From JAJECS01 sp965198185 (lineage in GTDB: Bacteria > Chloroflexota > UBA11872), in NCBI GenBank assembly GCA_965198185.1, contig CBDAOU010000002.1, positions 806,001 through 870,000 of the forward strand: a stretch of DNA of 64,000 bases. The letters run 5' to 3'. Position 1 is the first letter of the stretch, and every line of letters starts with the position of its first letter. The position numbers and the translations under genes were made by a program. This document shows positions 27,741-36,391 of this stretch, piece after piece. The notes beneath the pieces are model-generated. The model saw nothing but the letters and a program-made list of their open reading frames with translations, was not told the DNA's origin and did no database searches.

Positions 27741-28646
27741 CTACATGCCAGGAGACGGGGCGTCGTCTTCGCCTTGCTGCGACGCGAAGAGGGATTGATA
27801 GCCCCCTGACCAATCCGGCGGAATCTGGCACGGGCGCGGATCGTGGTGCGCATAGCGCGCCGGCTTGCCGCGCACGATCGTGCCGTAGTAACTCGACATA
27901 ATTGGATTGTAGGTATACGGGAACGCGTCCGCCGACGAGTAGGCGTGGAGCAGCAGCGGACGCCCGGCATCCGACTGGTTTGGCGGCGATCCATGCACCG
28001 TGCGGCAGTTGTGAATCGTCAGTGAACCTGCGGGTCCCGTCATGTATTCGACCTGGTCGAGGTCCAGGGTCGCCGCGTCGGCATCGGAGAGCGAGCCGTT
28101 CCACGAATCGTCCTCGTCGTACATGTCGAACAGCGGGCCGTTGTGGCTGCCCGGAAGGCCACCGAGCGGGCCTTGATCCGGGCCGCAGTCGTAGAGCAGC
28201 GTCCCGATCGTCGCCGGCGAGTAGTTCGTGTGCGGCCAGAACTGAACGTCCTGATGCCACTTCACCTCTTCGCCGCCTTTGGCCCACTTGAAATTCAGCT
28301 TCGAGTGGTGAAACTTCACGTCCGGTCCCACGATGTCGGCCGCCACGTCGGCCAGGATGGATTCTGACGCGAACTCCCAATAGGCGGGGTGCTGCACGAC
28401 GGGGCTTGTCAGGCGGCGCAGCCGTGGGCTGTCGGCCGTGTGGTCCGGCTCCAGGTCCCACACGGCGTCGGATTCCGTGATCTGGCGACTCCGTTCGACA
28501 AACTCGTTGGTTACGTCGCGCAGGCGCTCGATCCACTCGTTGGGAACGACGTTCTCCACGAGAACGTAGCCCTTCTCGAAATACGACTCGCGCTGAGCCT
28601 GGGTGAGCACGCGCGGCGGATGGGAGAGGATTTGCTCTGGAGTCAT
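27741..28646 (-). CDS. Phytanoyl-CoA dioxygenase (PhyH) family protein
   Basis: A 301-residue Fe(II)/2-oxoglutarate-dependent oxygenase. The HxD iron site lies in VKWHQDVQFWPHTNY, and the distal His is probably in LTIHNCRTVHGSPPNQ, followed by the 2-oxoglutarate-binding Arg of GRPLLL. This is the standard length. ATG at 28646 has CGGAGG seven bases upstream. It converges on the longer PhyH gene with a 39 bp gap and diverges from the GyrI-like gene. Cytoplasmic; the substrate is not evident. Confidence 0.88.
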   Translation of the reverse strand: MTPEQILSHPPRVLTQAQRESYFEKGYVLVENVVPNEWIERLRDVTNEFVERSRQITESDAVWDLEPDHTADSPRLRRLTSPVVQHPAYWEFASESILADVAADIVGPDVKFHHSKLNFKWAKGGEEVKWHQDVQFWPHTNYSPATIGTLLYDCGPDQGPLGGLPGSHNGPLFDMYDEDDSWNGSLSDADAATLDLDQVEYMTGPAGSLTIHNCRTVHGSPPNQSDAGRPLLLHAYSSADAFPYTYNPIMSSYYGTIVRGKPARYAHHDPRPCQIPPDWSGGYQSLFASQQGEDDAPSPGM

Positions 28647-28731
28647 TTGGCAGCCTCCGAGGTTCGCGGACCCGTTGCTCTCAGGGTATCCAAGTATGAC
28701 CGCATCTGCTCACTCGGGCCGGTCGACAGGA

Positions 28732-28760
28732 TGTCTCAGCACCGGCGAGACAGATTGACA
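28732..28760 (+). promoter_or_regulatory. Candidate operator plus -35 box before the GyrI-like gene
   Basis: Inverted arms TGTCTC (28732-28737) and GAGACA (28747-28752) lie just upstream of TTGACA (28755-28760) in the divergent gap between the PhyH and GyrI-like genes. No clear -10 box is seen at 17-18 bp. The 11-mer TTGACACCTGT also occurs at 2158. Confidence 0.3.
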
Positions 28761-28834
28761 CCTGTTCTGGCGCGCATCGAAATCTGTGCGATCATCCGGA
28801 GCACTTTCCGGAACCCGGGCGCACCACCCACGGA

Positions 28835-29314
28835 ATGACTACCAACGGCTCAACGACCAGCGATATCACACTCCAGCATGTGACGGCGCAGCCGACGCTT
28901 GTGGTGCGCTTCAATTTTGGCGGGCGCGAGGTGGGCGAGCTGATGGGCCACGCGCTGGATGCGGTGCAGGAGTATCTGACACGCGCGCAGGTCAGTCCGG
29001 CTGGCCCGCCGTTCACCCGCTACCTGGCGATGACCGAAGAGGTCAAGCGCGCCGAGACTGGCTTTCCCGTGGAGTGGGCGATTGAGGGCGGTGACCTGGT
29101 AGTTGCCAGCGAGCTTCCGTCCGGACGGGTGGCTCGCATGATCCATACGGGGCCGTATGAGGATTTGATGGACGCGCACAACAAGATGGTGGATTGGATC
29201 CGGGATCGCGGACTCAAGCCGGCGGGCGGTCCCATTGAGGTCTACATCAACGATCCCTTCCAGGTGGAGGATCCGTCGGAGTTCCAAACCGAGGTCATTT
29301 GGCCCATTGAGTGA
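28835..29314 (+). CDS. GyrI-like small-molecule-binding domain protein
   Basis: A stand-alone 159-residue SHS2-type domain as found in GyrI and the effector domain of MerR/AraC regulators, without any DNA-binding domain. Visible pattern: ITLQHVTAQPTLVVRF at the start, GPPFTRYL, VEWAIEGGDL, the conserved HTGPYEDL and a C-terminal VYINDPFQVEDPSEFQTEVIWPI. Homologues bind hydrophobic ligands or hydrolyse some xenobiotics. ATG at 28835. Its biological role here is unknown. Confidence 0.82.
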   Translation: MTTNGSTTSDITLQHVTAQPTLVVRFNFGGREVGELMGHALDAVQEYLTRAQVSPAGPPFTRYLAMTEEVKRAETGFPVEWAIEGGDLVVASELPSGRVARMIHTGPYEDLMDAHNKMVDWIRDRGLKPAGGPIEVYINDPFQVEDPSEFQTEVIWPIE

Positions 29315-29372
29315 CGCAATGCGCTTCGAGGATTTCCGCCGCGCGCGAGCCTGACGCCCGCGGCCCTGAGCT

Positions 29373-30464
29373 CTAAACGGCGGGCACCACCACGGGCTCG
29401 ACGCGGCCGGACTCGATCGACCGATTCATGGCGAGCACCACCGCCAGGCTCCGCATGCCGTCGGCGTATGAGCTGAGGATGTCGGACGTGTCGCCGGTGC
29501 GCACCGCATCCAGGAAGGTGACCATCTCCTGGTAGTGCATGAAGTCGGGCGGCGCGTCGGACGGCGCGTCACCAGAGCGCGAGCCGTCGCGGCCGATGCT
29601 CGGGGCACGGGGGAACTCGTCACGAACCACGGTACCGTCCCCGTTCGGATCGCCGATCGTGCCGAACACGCCCGGCGTTGCTCCCGAAGATTCGAGCGCC
29701 AAATGGAAATCTGGACCGTTTAGCTCAAACGTAGTCTTCCCCCATGGCGTCGCCCACGAATGCACGTGGTGGCCTGCCGCGCCCGATTCGAACCTGATGG
29801 TGCTGACGGCGGTGTCCTCCACCGTAAACCCAGGTCCTTTGGGGCACGCCATGTTGTTGCCCAGCGTGTGGACGCTTGTGATTTCGCCGACGAAATAGCG
29901 CATCAGGTCAACGAAGTGAATGCCTTGGTCGACCAACGGACCGCCGGAGCGGGCCTTGTCAAAGAACCAGGGACGGAATCCGCCAGTGAGTGCGGGACTG
30001 CTGAGATAGGTGCTGAGCACCAGGTTGACCGGCCGGCCGGCGATCAGTTCGCGCAGACGCTGGACCGGCGGCAAGTAGCGCATGTTGAACCCGGCCATGC
30101 ACAGGATGCCGCTGTCGCGGACGATGTGAGCCACGGCCTGGGCGTGCTCCAGGGTGTCCGCCGGCGGCTTCTCACAGAACACCGCCACGTTGCGTTCCGC
30201 CGCCCGTTCGACCACCTGGCGTCGGATCCCGGGGGGCACGCAGATCAGAACGGCGTCCAACCCACGCTCCGCGTCGAACATGGCGTCGACCGACGGATAG
30301 GTGCTGGCGCCGGCGCGCGTCGCCAACTTTTTTGCCTGGGCATCGTCGGCATCGCAGACGGCGACGACTCGATTGCCGTCGATGAATTCGAGGTTCGAAT
30401 AGTGCCGTGTACCTATGCTGCCGGCACCGATGATGGCGAGCGCGAGGTCGTCGGATCGGTTCAT
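29373..30464 (-). CDS. Gfo/Idh/MocA family oxidoreductase
   Basis: A 363-residue NAD(P)-dependent sugar or cyclitol dehydrogenase. The Rossmann fold starts with LAIIGAGSIGTRHY, followed by VAVCDADD and the EKP motif in VFCEKPPADT. The C-terminal domain includes GPLVDQGIHFVDLMRYFVGE, with the conserved His. It lies 9 bp after a TIM-barrel isomerase on the same strand, so the two form an operon of the inosose/inositol-like catabolic type, a common pairing in which the isomerase acts on the keto-sugar made by the dehydrogenase. The exact substrate is unknown. Confidence 0.88.
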   Translation of the reverse strand: MNRSDDLALAIIGAGSIGTRHYSNLEFIDGNRVVAVCDADDAQAKKLATRAGASTYPSVDAMFDAERGLDAVLICVPPGIRRQVVERAAERNVAVFCEKPPADTLEHAQAVAHIVRDSGILCMAGFNMRYLPPVQRLRELIAGRPVNLVLSTYLSSPALTGGFRPWFFDKARSGGPLVDQGIHFVDLMRYFVGEITSVHTLGNNMACPKGPGFTVEDTAVSTIRFESGAAGHHVHSWATPWGKTTFELNGPDFHLALESSGATPGVFGTIGDPNGDGTVVRDEFPRAPSIGRDGSRSGDAPSDAPPDFMHYQEMVTFLDAVRTGDTSDILSSYADGMRSLAVVLAMNRSIESGRVEPVVVPAV

Positions 30465-30473
30465 GCGTCGCTC

Positions 30474-31322
30474 CTAGCCACGGGGCACACCGGCTTCCCG
30501 AAAGGCGCCGTCCAAGGTTGCGTAGGCGAATTCGGCGGCGGCCACAGCGTCGTAGCCCGGCTTGCCCCAGACCATTCCACTGACTTCGAGGGTGATGAAG
30601 TCGTCCCAGCCTGCCTCATGCATGGCGCGCACGTAGCCTTTCGTATCCAGCTCGCCCTGCCCGAGCAACAGCAGATCCCGGCTGCCGTCGTCGTGAACGC
30701 GCGTGTCGGTTACGTGCGTGTGTCCGGTGATGGGCACCAGCGCCGGCACGGCCTCTTCGACCGATTCGCCGGCTAGGAAGAAGTGCACCATGTCGAAGTG
30801 CAGCTTCACGCGGTCGTTGCCGATTTGCTCGATTAGCCACAGTGCGCGACTCGTTCGGTCGACGGCTGCGCCCGAGTGAGCTTCGATCGCGACGTGGAAT
30901 CCCTCACGCTGGGCGAGCTCGCCGTACTCGCGGCCCGCCGCGGCCAGCGAGTCGCGGATCTTGAGCCACTCATAGTCCCTTCCGCCGATGCCGAATGCCA
31001 GCACCGGCTCGCGGTCCGGTACGAAATCGCGCATCAGGCCATTGAGCTCGCTGGCGAACGAAAGATTCGCGGCGTGCTTGGCGGCCTCCGTCTCGTGGAC
31101 GTGAAGGGCCGTGGCAAACATGGCCGGCACACCCATGCCATGGTCCGCGAGCAATCCTCGTATGTCCGCGCGCCGGCTCGGAGTCATCGCCTCCGGCAGC
31201 GAACCGGCGTGGCGCGGCCCCACGCAAATTTCGATGCCGTCGTAGCCCATCCCCGCCAGGAGTGGAATGGCGTCCTCGAGCATGTGAGCGGGCATGGCAT
31301 AGGTCCCGTAGGCGATCTTCAT
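30474..31322 (-). CDS. Sugar phosphate isomerase/epimerase (AP-endonuclease-2-like TIM barrel)
   Basis: A 282-residue xylose-isomerase-like barrel. Metal-binding Glu/His/Asp residues fall in VAIEAHSGA, HFDMVHFF, GHTHVTDTR and the final ITLEVSGM. ATG at 31322 begins MKIAYGTYAM, typical of the family; the frame extends to 31337 without support. First gene of a two-gene operon with the oxidoreductase at 29373. It probably epimerises or isomerises a keto-sugar or cyclitol derivative. Confidence 0.86.
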   Translation of the reverse strand: MKIAYGTYAMPAHMLEDAIPLLAGMGYDGIEICVGPRHAGSLPEAMTPSRRADIRGLLADHGMGVPAMFATALHVHETEAAKHAANLSFASELNGLMRDFVPDREPVLAFGIGGRDYEWLKIRDSLAAAGREYGELAQREGFHVAIEAHSGAAVDRTSRALWLIEQIGNDRVKLHFDMVHFFLAGESVEEAVPALVPITGHTHVTDTRVHDDGSRDLLLLGQGELDTKGYVRAMHEAGWDDFITLEVSGMVWGKPGYDAVAAAEFAYATLDGAFREAGVPRG

Positions 31323-31434
31323 GCGGTACGACTCCATGATCCTGGGCGGACGGCGAGGCAGCCGACCGGGCGTGCGAAACGAAGGCGGGGGCGTCGTCTG
31401 GATGCTTCCGGGTTGGATGCGGTCAAGCCTCGCA

Positions 31435-31872
31435 TCACGACGCGCTGCGGCCGTTCAGCGGTGTCCGTACGGCGTCGACAAACTCCCGCCAGCCACTGGC
31501 TTCCCACTCGCGCCGACGCTCGTTGATGCCGTCAATGATCACATCGCGGGTGTTCTCGTCGGCGACGAGGCGCGTGGTCTCCATATAGCGCACCAAGCGG
31601 TCGAGTTCACGGCCGATGGATGACCTGGCCAGATCGGCCGCCGCATTCCTGTCGGCATCCGTGGCATACGACCCGCGTAGCTTGGCGGCACGCTTGGAAT
31701 ATTTCTCAAGCCACGGGAGCGGCACTTCGCCCTCGTTCACAATGAGCTCGGCGGTGCGGTGTCGCTCTTCAATTTGGTTTGCGGCCCGCTGAACCATCCA
31801 CTTGGCCCAGAGGGCTGTTCCGGTGCACACCAGGGCGATAAGTATGCCCAGCGGAATGACCAGCTCAAACAT
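31435..31872 (-). CDS. Hypothetical protein with N-terminal membrane anchor
   Basis: Not recognised. The 145-residue product begins with one membrane segment (FELVIPLGILIALVCTGTAL), then a charged helical region rich in Glu/Arg (ANQIEERHRTAELIV..WLEKYSKRAAKL) that could form a coiled coil. No catalytic motif is seen. ATG at 31872. It lies between the isomerase operon and the ABC transporter operon, in the same orientation as both, with a 74 bp gap from the last transporter gene. Confidence 0.6.
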   Translation of the reverse strand: MFELVIPLGILIALVCTGTALWAKWMVQRAANQIEERHRTAELIVNEGEVPLPWLEKYSKRAAKLRGSYATDADRNAAADLARSSIGRELDRLVRYMETTRLVADENTRDVIIDGINERRREWEASGWREFVDAVRTPLNGRSAS

Positions 31873-31946
31873 GAATGCCCGCTATGCCTACGGCCGTCCC
31901 GCCTCGCCCCACCAACGCGGAATGCCGGCGGGCCGGGCTATCGGAC

Positions 31947-33023
31947 TCACGCGGTCACGCCGTGAAGGTCAAGCTCCTCGGCAAAGTGACAGGCCGCTTC
32001 ATGCCCGTCGCCCACCACGCGCAACTCCGGGGTTTCCTCGCGGCAACGGTCTTGGGCGTAGCGGCAGCGCGGGTGGAAATAGCAACCGCTCGGCGGGTCC
32101 GCCGGGTCCGCAACCTCGCCCTCAAGCGTGATCTCTTGGAGCTTCCGCTTGGGGTCTGGCAGCGGCACCGCCGACATCAGCGCCTCGGTGTAGGGATGCT
32201 TCGGGTTGCTGAAGAGCTCCTCGGTTGATGCGTGCTCGACGACCTTGCCGACGTACATCACGGCCACCTCGTCGGAGATGTGCTCGACGACGCTGAGATC
32301 GTGCGCGATGAACAGATAGGCGATGCCGAACTCGGATTGCAAGTCTTCCAGCAGATTGATGATCTGCGCCTGCACCGAGACGTCGAGCGCCGATACGGCT
32401 TCGTCACAGATGATGATCTTTGGGTTCAAGGCCAGCGCGCGGGCAATCCCGATGCGCTGGCGCTGGCCGCCGCTGAACGCATGCGGATAGCGCTTAAGAT
32501 AGCGGATGTCGAGGCCCACAACTTCAAGCAATTCGCTCACGCGGGTTTCGAGCTCACGGCCGCGCGCGACGTTGTGAATGCGCAGAGGCTCGCTCACGAT
32601 GTCCAGCACGGTCTTGCGGGGATCAAGGCTGGAGTATGGGTCTTGGAACACCATCTGCAGGTTGCGCCGAAACTCGCGCAACGCGCGCGAGCTCAACTCG
32701 GTGAGCTCGGTTTCCACGTTATCGACATGCATGCGCACGCTGCCGTCGGTGGGCTCGATCGCACGCACCACGCAGCGTCCGAGCGTGGTCTTGCCACAGC
32801 CCGACTCCCCGACCAGCCCGAGAGTCTTGCCTTCGGCGATCGATAGGCTGACGTCGTCCACGGCGCGAACGTGGCCAACGACCCGTCGCAGCAGACCGCT
32901 CTCGATCGGGAAATACTTCTTTAGCCCTTCAATCTCGAGAACGGTGTCTGCGGTCTGGCCGTTGGACGCCCTCTCCGGCGTGGGCTGGGAAACGGTGTTC
33001 TGCATGCCGTCCTCGCTACTCAT
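31947..33023 (-). CDS. ABC transporter ATP-binding protein (OppF/DppF type)
   Basis: The second ATPase of a peptide/nickel-type importer. Walker A is in GLVGESGCGKTTLG, the signature in FSGGQRQRIGIARAL and Walker B in IIICDEAVSALDV. An oligopeptide-type C-terminal extension contains HPYTEALMSAVP and a Cys cluster (CYFHPRCRYAQDRC). I choose the ATG at 33023, which begins just before the DppD-like stop (33016-33018), so the genes overlap. Last gene of the five-gene operon. Confidence 0.92.
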   Translation of the reverse strand: MSSEDGMQNTVSQPTPERASNGQTADTVLEIEGLKKYFPIESGLLRRVVGHVRAVDDVSLSIAEGKTLGLVGESGCGKTTLGRCVVRAIEPTDGSVRMHVDNVETELTELSSRALREFRRNLQMVFQDPYSSLDPRKTVLDIVSEPLRIHNVARGRELETRVSELLEVVGLDIRYLKRYPHAFSGGQRQRIGIARALALNPKIIICDEAVSALDVSVQAQIINLLEDLQSEFGIAYLFIAHDLSVVEHISDEVAVMYVGKVVEHASTEELFSNPKHPYTEALMSAVPLPDPKRKLQEITLEGEVADPADPPSGCYFHPRCRYAQDRCREETPELRVVGDGHEAACHFAEELDLHGVTA

Positions 33024-34053
33024 AGAGCACACACCGTACGTGATGGCCCGGCGACGTTTCGATCATGTCCGGCACCTTGGCGTCGCAGCGGCCGGGGATG
33101 AACTTGGGACAACGGGAGCCAAAGCCACATTCCTCTGGCGGATTGAGCGGCACCGGCACGGTGCCCGCAATCGAGCTGAGGCGCTCGCCGCGCGTCAATC
33201 CGATCCGCGGGATGGATTGCATGAGCGCTTGCGTATATGGGTGCTGCGGCTCGCCGAAGATACTCTCGACCGAGCCTTGCTCCACGACGCGCCCCAGGTA
33301 CATCACGACCATCTGATCGGCCATATTTGCGATCACGCCCAGGTTGTGCGTGATGAACATGATCGACATGCCCATCTCTTTTTGCAGATCCTGCATCAGG
33401 CGCAGAATCTGTGCCTGAATTGTCACGTCCAGCGCGGTCGTAGGCTCGTCGGCAATGAGGAGCTTGGGCCGCAAAGCCAGCGCCATGGCGATCATGGCTC
33501 GTTGACGCATCCCGCCGGAAAGCTCGTGCGGCAGCGCGTCGACGCGCCGCTCGGCTTCCGGGATTCCCACCTGGCGCAGCACTTCGATGGCACGTTCGCG
33601 GGCAGCCTGCTTCGGTACGTCCTCGTGCACCAGGATGGCTTCCATGATCTGATTGCCGACGCTGTGCACCGGCGAGAACGCCGTCATCGGCTCCTGGAAG
33701 ATCATGGCAATGTCCCGGCCTCGGACGTCGCGAATCTCTCGCCCGGAGGGGTGGAGCGTCGCAAGGTCAACGGTCTCGCCGTTGCGTCGCAGCCAAATAT
33801 TGCCTTGCACCTCGCCGGGCTTGGGAACGATACGTAGGATCGACTGGCCAGTCACGCTCTTGCCGCAGCCGGATTCGCCCACGATCCCCAGCGTCTCGTT
33901 GCGACGGATGTTGAAGGACACGCCATCGACGGCCTTCAGCGTTCCCTCCTCCAATTCGAAGTAGGTGCGGACGTCGGCCAACTCGAGAATGACATCCTCG
34001 TCCGTGGGAGCACTCGACTCGGGCGCGGCGACGGTTGCGTGTTCTTCTGTCAT
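33016..34053 (-). CDS. ABC transporter ATP-binding protein (OppD/DppD type)
   Basis: First ATPase of the importer. Walker A is GIVGESGCGKSVTG, the signature LSGGMRQRAMIAMAL and Walker B LLIADEPTTALDV; the C-terminus has HPYTQALMQSIP and a Cys-containing tail (CGFGSRCPKFIPGRC). The frame is open to 34098, but the ATG at 34053 leaves a 7 bp gap to the permease stop at 34061 and starts the domain at the right place. It forms the ATPase heterodimer with the gene that follows. Confidence 0.92.
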   Translation of the reverse strand: MTEEHATVAAPESSAPTDEDVILELADVRTYFELEEGTLKAVDGVSFNIRRNETLGIVGESGCGKSVTGQSILRIVPKPGEVQGNIWLRRNGETVDLATLHPSGREIRDVRGRDIAMIFQEPMTAFSPVHSVGNQIMEAILVHEDVPKQAARERAIEVLRQVGIPEAERRVDALPHELSGGMRQRAMIAMALALRPKLLIADEPTTALDVTIQAQILRLMQDLQKEMGMSIMFITHNLGVIANMADQMVVMYLGRVVEQGSVESIFGEPQHPYTQALMQSIPRIGLTRGERLSSIAGTVPVPLNPPEECGFGSRCPKFIPGRCDAKVPDMIETSPGHHVRCVLYE

Positions 34054-34060
34054 GGTTCGC

Positions 34061-35218
34061 CTATCGATACGGGTCCGCGGCGTCGCGAAGACCGTCACCG
34101 AGGAAGTTGAAGAGCATCACGGTGAGGATCACGAACACCCCCGGAATCATTAGCCAGGGGAAGACCGCGATCGTGCTCACGTTTTGCGCGTCCTGCATGA
34201 GGGTGCCCCAGCTCACGGCGGGGGCGCGAATGCCCAGACGCAGGAAGCTCAACGTGGTCTCGGCAATGATCATGGACGGCACCGCTAGCGTCAGGTGGAC
34301 GATCAGGTAGCTCATGAAGCCGGGCACGAGGTGATCGAACAGCACCCGCATGTTCCCGGCGCCGGCCACTCGGGCCGCCATCACGTAGTCGTTCTCGCGC
34401 AACTCGAGGATCTTGCCGCGCACGACCCGAGCCAGGCCCGCCCAACTGACCACCGAAAGCACGACGGTGATCGCGAAATAGGTTTGGAGCGGCGACCAGG
34501 TGATCGGCACGGCGGCGCTTAGCGACATCCAAAGCGGAATCGTGGGCACCGATATCACGAATTCGATGAATCGCTGGATCAGCAGATCAACCGTGCCACC
34601 GAAGTAACCGGAGATACCCCCGATAATGATTCCAAGGACGAAGCTAAGGACGACGCCCACGAAGCCGATCGAGAGGCTGATACGGGACGCGGATAGCGTC
34701 CGCGAGAAAACGTCGCGCCCCAAGTCATCCGTGCCGAACAAGTGAATGGTCGTTCCCTCGACGCCGAAGAAATGCCGATCCCATTGGAAGAGGCCCCAGA
34801 ATTTGAAGGGCGCGCCTTGCGTGAACAGGCCAATGGGATGGATCCGGGTCGGGTCTTCCTCGAAGGTCCGCTTGAACGTCTGCGCATCGACCAGGGAGTG
34901 GGTGCCGTACAAGAAGGGCATTTGCCAATTCCCTTCGCTGTCGATGACGTGAATGCGGGTCGGCGGCGACGACAGCTTGTCGTGCCGGTCCGTGAAGTCG
35001 TAGGGAATCCAAAAGTCGTAGGTCATGGCAAGGAGGTAGCCGAGGAGCAGCAGCAGCCCGCTGGCATAACCCAGCCGGTGGCGGCGGAACTTGCGCCACA
35101 TGAGCTGCCACTGCGAAGCGACGTAGTACTGCTCTTCCTCGGTGAATTCACGGATTGAGATCCCAGGCGCGGAGGCCCCCCCGGGGCCAGTGGTCGGTTC
35201 GAGAGCGCTTGTTGCCAT
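34061..35218 (-). CDS. ABC transporter permease (OppC/DppC type)
   Basis: A 385-residue inner-membrane permease. After a cytoplasmic N-terminus and one membrane segment (LGYASGLLLLLGYLLAM) comes a long extracytoplasmic loop of about 130 residues, larger than in E. coli OppC, then five membrane segments with the coupling motif RGKILELRENDYVMAARVAGA. The start is ATG 35218, 3 bp after the DppB-like stop. It partners the DppB-like permease. Confidence 0.9.
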   Translation of the reverse strand: MATSALEPTTGPGGASAPGISIREFTEEEQYYVASQWQLMWRKFRRHRLGYASGLLLLLGYLLAMTYDFWIPYDFTDRHDKLSSPPTRIHVIDSEGNWQMPFLYGTHSLVDAQTFKRTFEEDPTRIHPIGLFTQGAPFKFWGLFQWDRHFFGVEGTTIHLFGTDDLGRDVFSRTLSASRISLSIGFVGVVLSFVLGIIIGGISGYFGGTVDLLIQRFIEFVISVPTIPLWMSLSAAVPITWSPLQTYFAITVVLSVVSWAGLARVVRGKILELRENDYVMAARVAGAGNMRVLFDHLVPGFMSYLIVHLTLAVPSMIIAETTLSFLRLGIRAPAVSWGTLMQDAQNVSTIAVFPWLMIPGVFVILTVMLFNFLGDGLRDAADPYR

Positions 35219-35221
35219 GGG

Positions 35222-36232
35222 TTAGACCGCCGCGGCGCGCTCTTGGCGGATCCGCGGATCCACCAGCGCCAATAGGATGTCGGAGAGAAACGTTCCGAAG
35301 ATCACCAGGGCTCCCTCAACCATGACGATGCTGCCGGCCAGGAACATGTCCTGTGCCCGCAGGGCTGTCAGCAGCACGGGCCCAGTCATGGGCAGGCTCA
35401 GAACGATGGCCACGATGGCGTTGCCGCCGAAGATGCCCGGAAGAATGTAGGCCGTACCGCTCACGATGGGGTTGAGCGACAGCCGCACGGGGTATTTGAA
35501 CAGTAGCCGTGGCTCGGACACGCCCCGCGCACGGGCTGTGATTACATACTGCTTGCCGAGCTCATCGAGCAGTACGCCCCGCATTACCCGCATGGTGCCG
35601 GCGGTGCCGGCGGTGCCGAGCACCACGACGGGCACGGTGAGGTGTTTCAACATGTCAAGGACTTTTTCAATTGACCAATCAGCCAGCGCGTACTCGGGCG
35701 CGAACAACCCGCCAGCCGAGATGCCGAAATACCTGAACAGCATGAACATCAAGAGCAATGCCAGCATGAAGTTGGGAACCGCCAAGCCGACGAAGCCGAC
35801 GGCGGTGAAGAAGTAGTCGCCCGGTCGGTATTGGTGCGTCGCGGAGTAAATGCCGATCGGGATGGCGACCGCGTAGGTGAAAACGAGCGCGAGCGTGGAC
35901 AGGATGATCGTGAAGGGCAACACCTCGGCGAGGATCTTGGTGACCGGTTGCTCGGCGGAGCGCCAACTGCCGAACGAGCGACCCAGGTCGCCGAGCACGA
36001 AGCGGCCCGCCCAGAAGAAATATTGCTCGATGGGCGTGCGGTCAAGCCCGTAGTAGAGCTTGAGGGCTTCGATTTCCTCGCGCTCGAGGAATGTTCCGGC
36101 CTGTTCCTGGCCGGCGATGTAGTTGGTAAGGAAGTCGCCGGGCGGGAGTTGAATGACGATGAAGACCACCACGCTCAGCAGCCACCAGCCGACGACCATG
36201 AATATGAACCGTCGGAGCAGATATGCCCTCAT
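35222..36232 (-). CDS. ABC transporter permease (OppB/DppB type)
   Basis: A 336-residue permease with six membrane segments. The first (FIFMVVGWWLLSVVVFIVIQ) is followed by the family motif LPPGDF, then the LYYGLDRTPIEQYFFW region; the coupling loop is MRVMRGVLLDELGKQYVITARARG. ATG at 36232. It lies 159 bp downstream of the substrate-binding protein gene; that gap holds a strong stem-loop. Encodes half of the translocation channel. Confidence 0.92.
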   Translation of the reverse strand: MRAYLLRRFIFMVVGWWLLSVVVFIVIQLPPGDFLTNYIAGQEQAGTFLEREEIEALKLYYGLDRTPIEQYFFWAGRFVLGDLGRSFGSWRSAEQPVTKILAEVLPFTIILSTLALVFTYAVAIPIGIYSATHQYRPGDYFFTAVGFVGLAVPNFMLALLLMFMLFRYFGISAGGLFAPEYALADWSIEKVLDMLKHLTVPVVVLGTAGTAGTMRVMRGVLLDELGKQYVITARARGVSEPRLLFKYPVRLSLNPIVSGTAYILPGIFGGNAIVAIVLSLPMTGPVLLTALRAQDMFLAGSIVMVEGALVIFGTFLSDILLALVDPRIRQERAAAV

Positions 36233-36340
36233 GCGTTGCGTCCCTCTCTGACGCCCAACCTCGAACCCTCGACTTGACCTTCAGTCCGTCTCGGCCACGA
36301 CGGTCGCTACCGTAGCGCAAACCTCGCGACCGGCGCCACC

Positions 36341-36373
36341 GGGAGCCGCCGACCAGATTGGCCGGCGACTCCC
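36341..36373 (-). terminator. Stem-loop between the SBP and permease genes
   Basis: GGGAGCCGCCG (36341-36351) pairs with CGGCGACTCCC (36363-36373) with one mismatch around an 11-base loop. It begins 19 bp after the SBP stop and about 110 bp before the permease start in the direction of transcription. Such hairpins often stabilise or partly terminate the SBP mRNA so that the binding protein is made in excess. No T-run follows. Confidence 0.55.
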
Positions 36374-36391
36374 AGCGGCATTAGATCGCGA

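Noticed and set aside
31435..31872. Member of the ABC transporter operon
   Set aside because: It follows the last transporter gene on the same strand, but its single-anchor coiled-coil-like product has no known role in such importers; only position supports the link.
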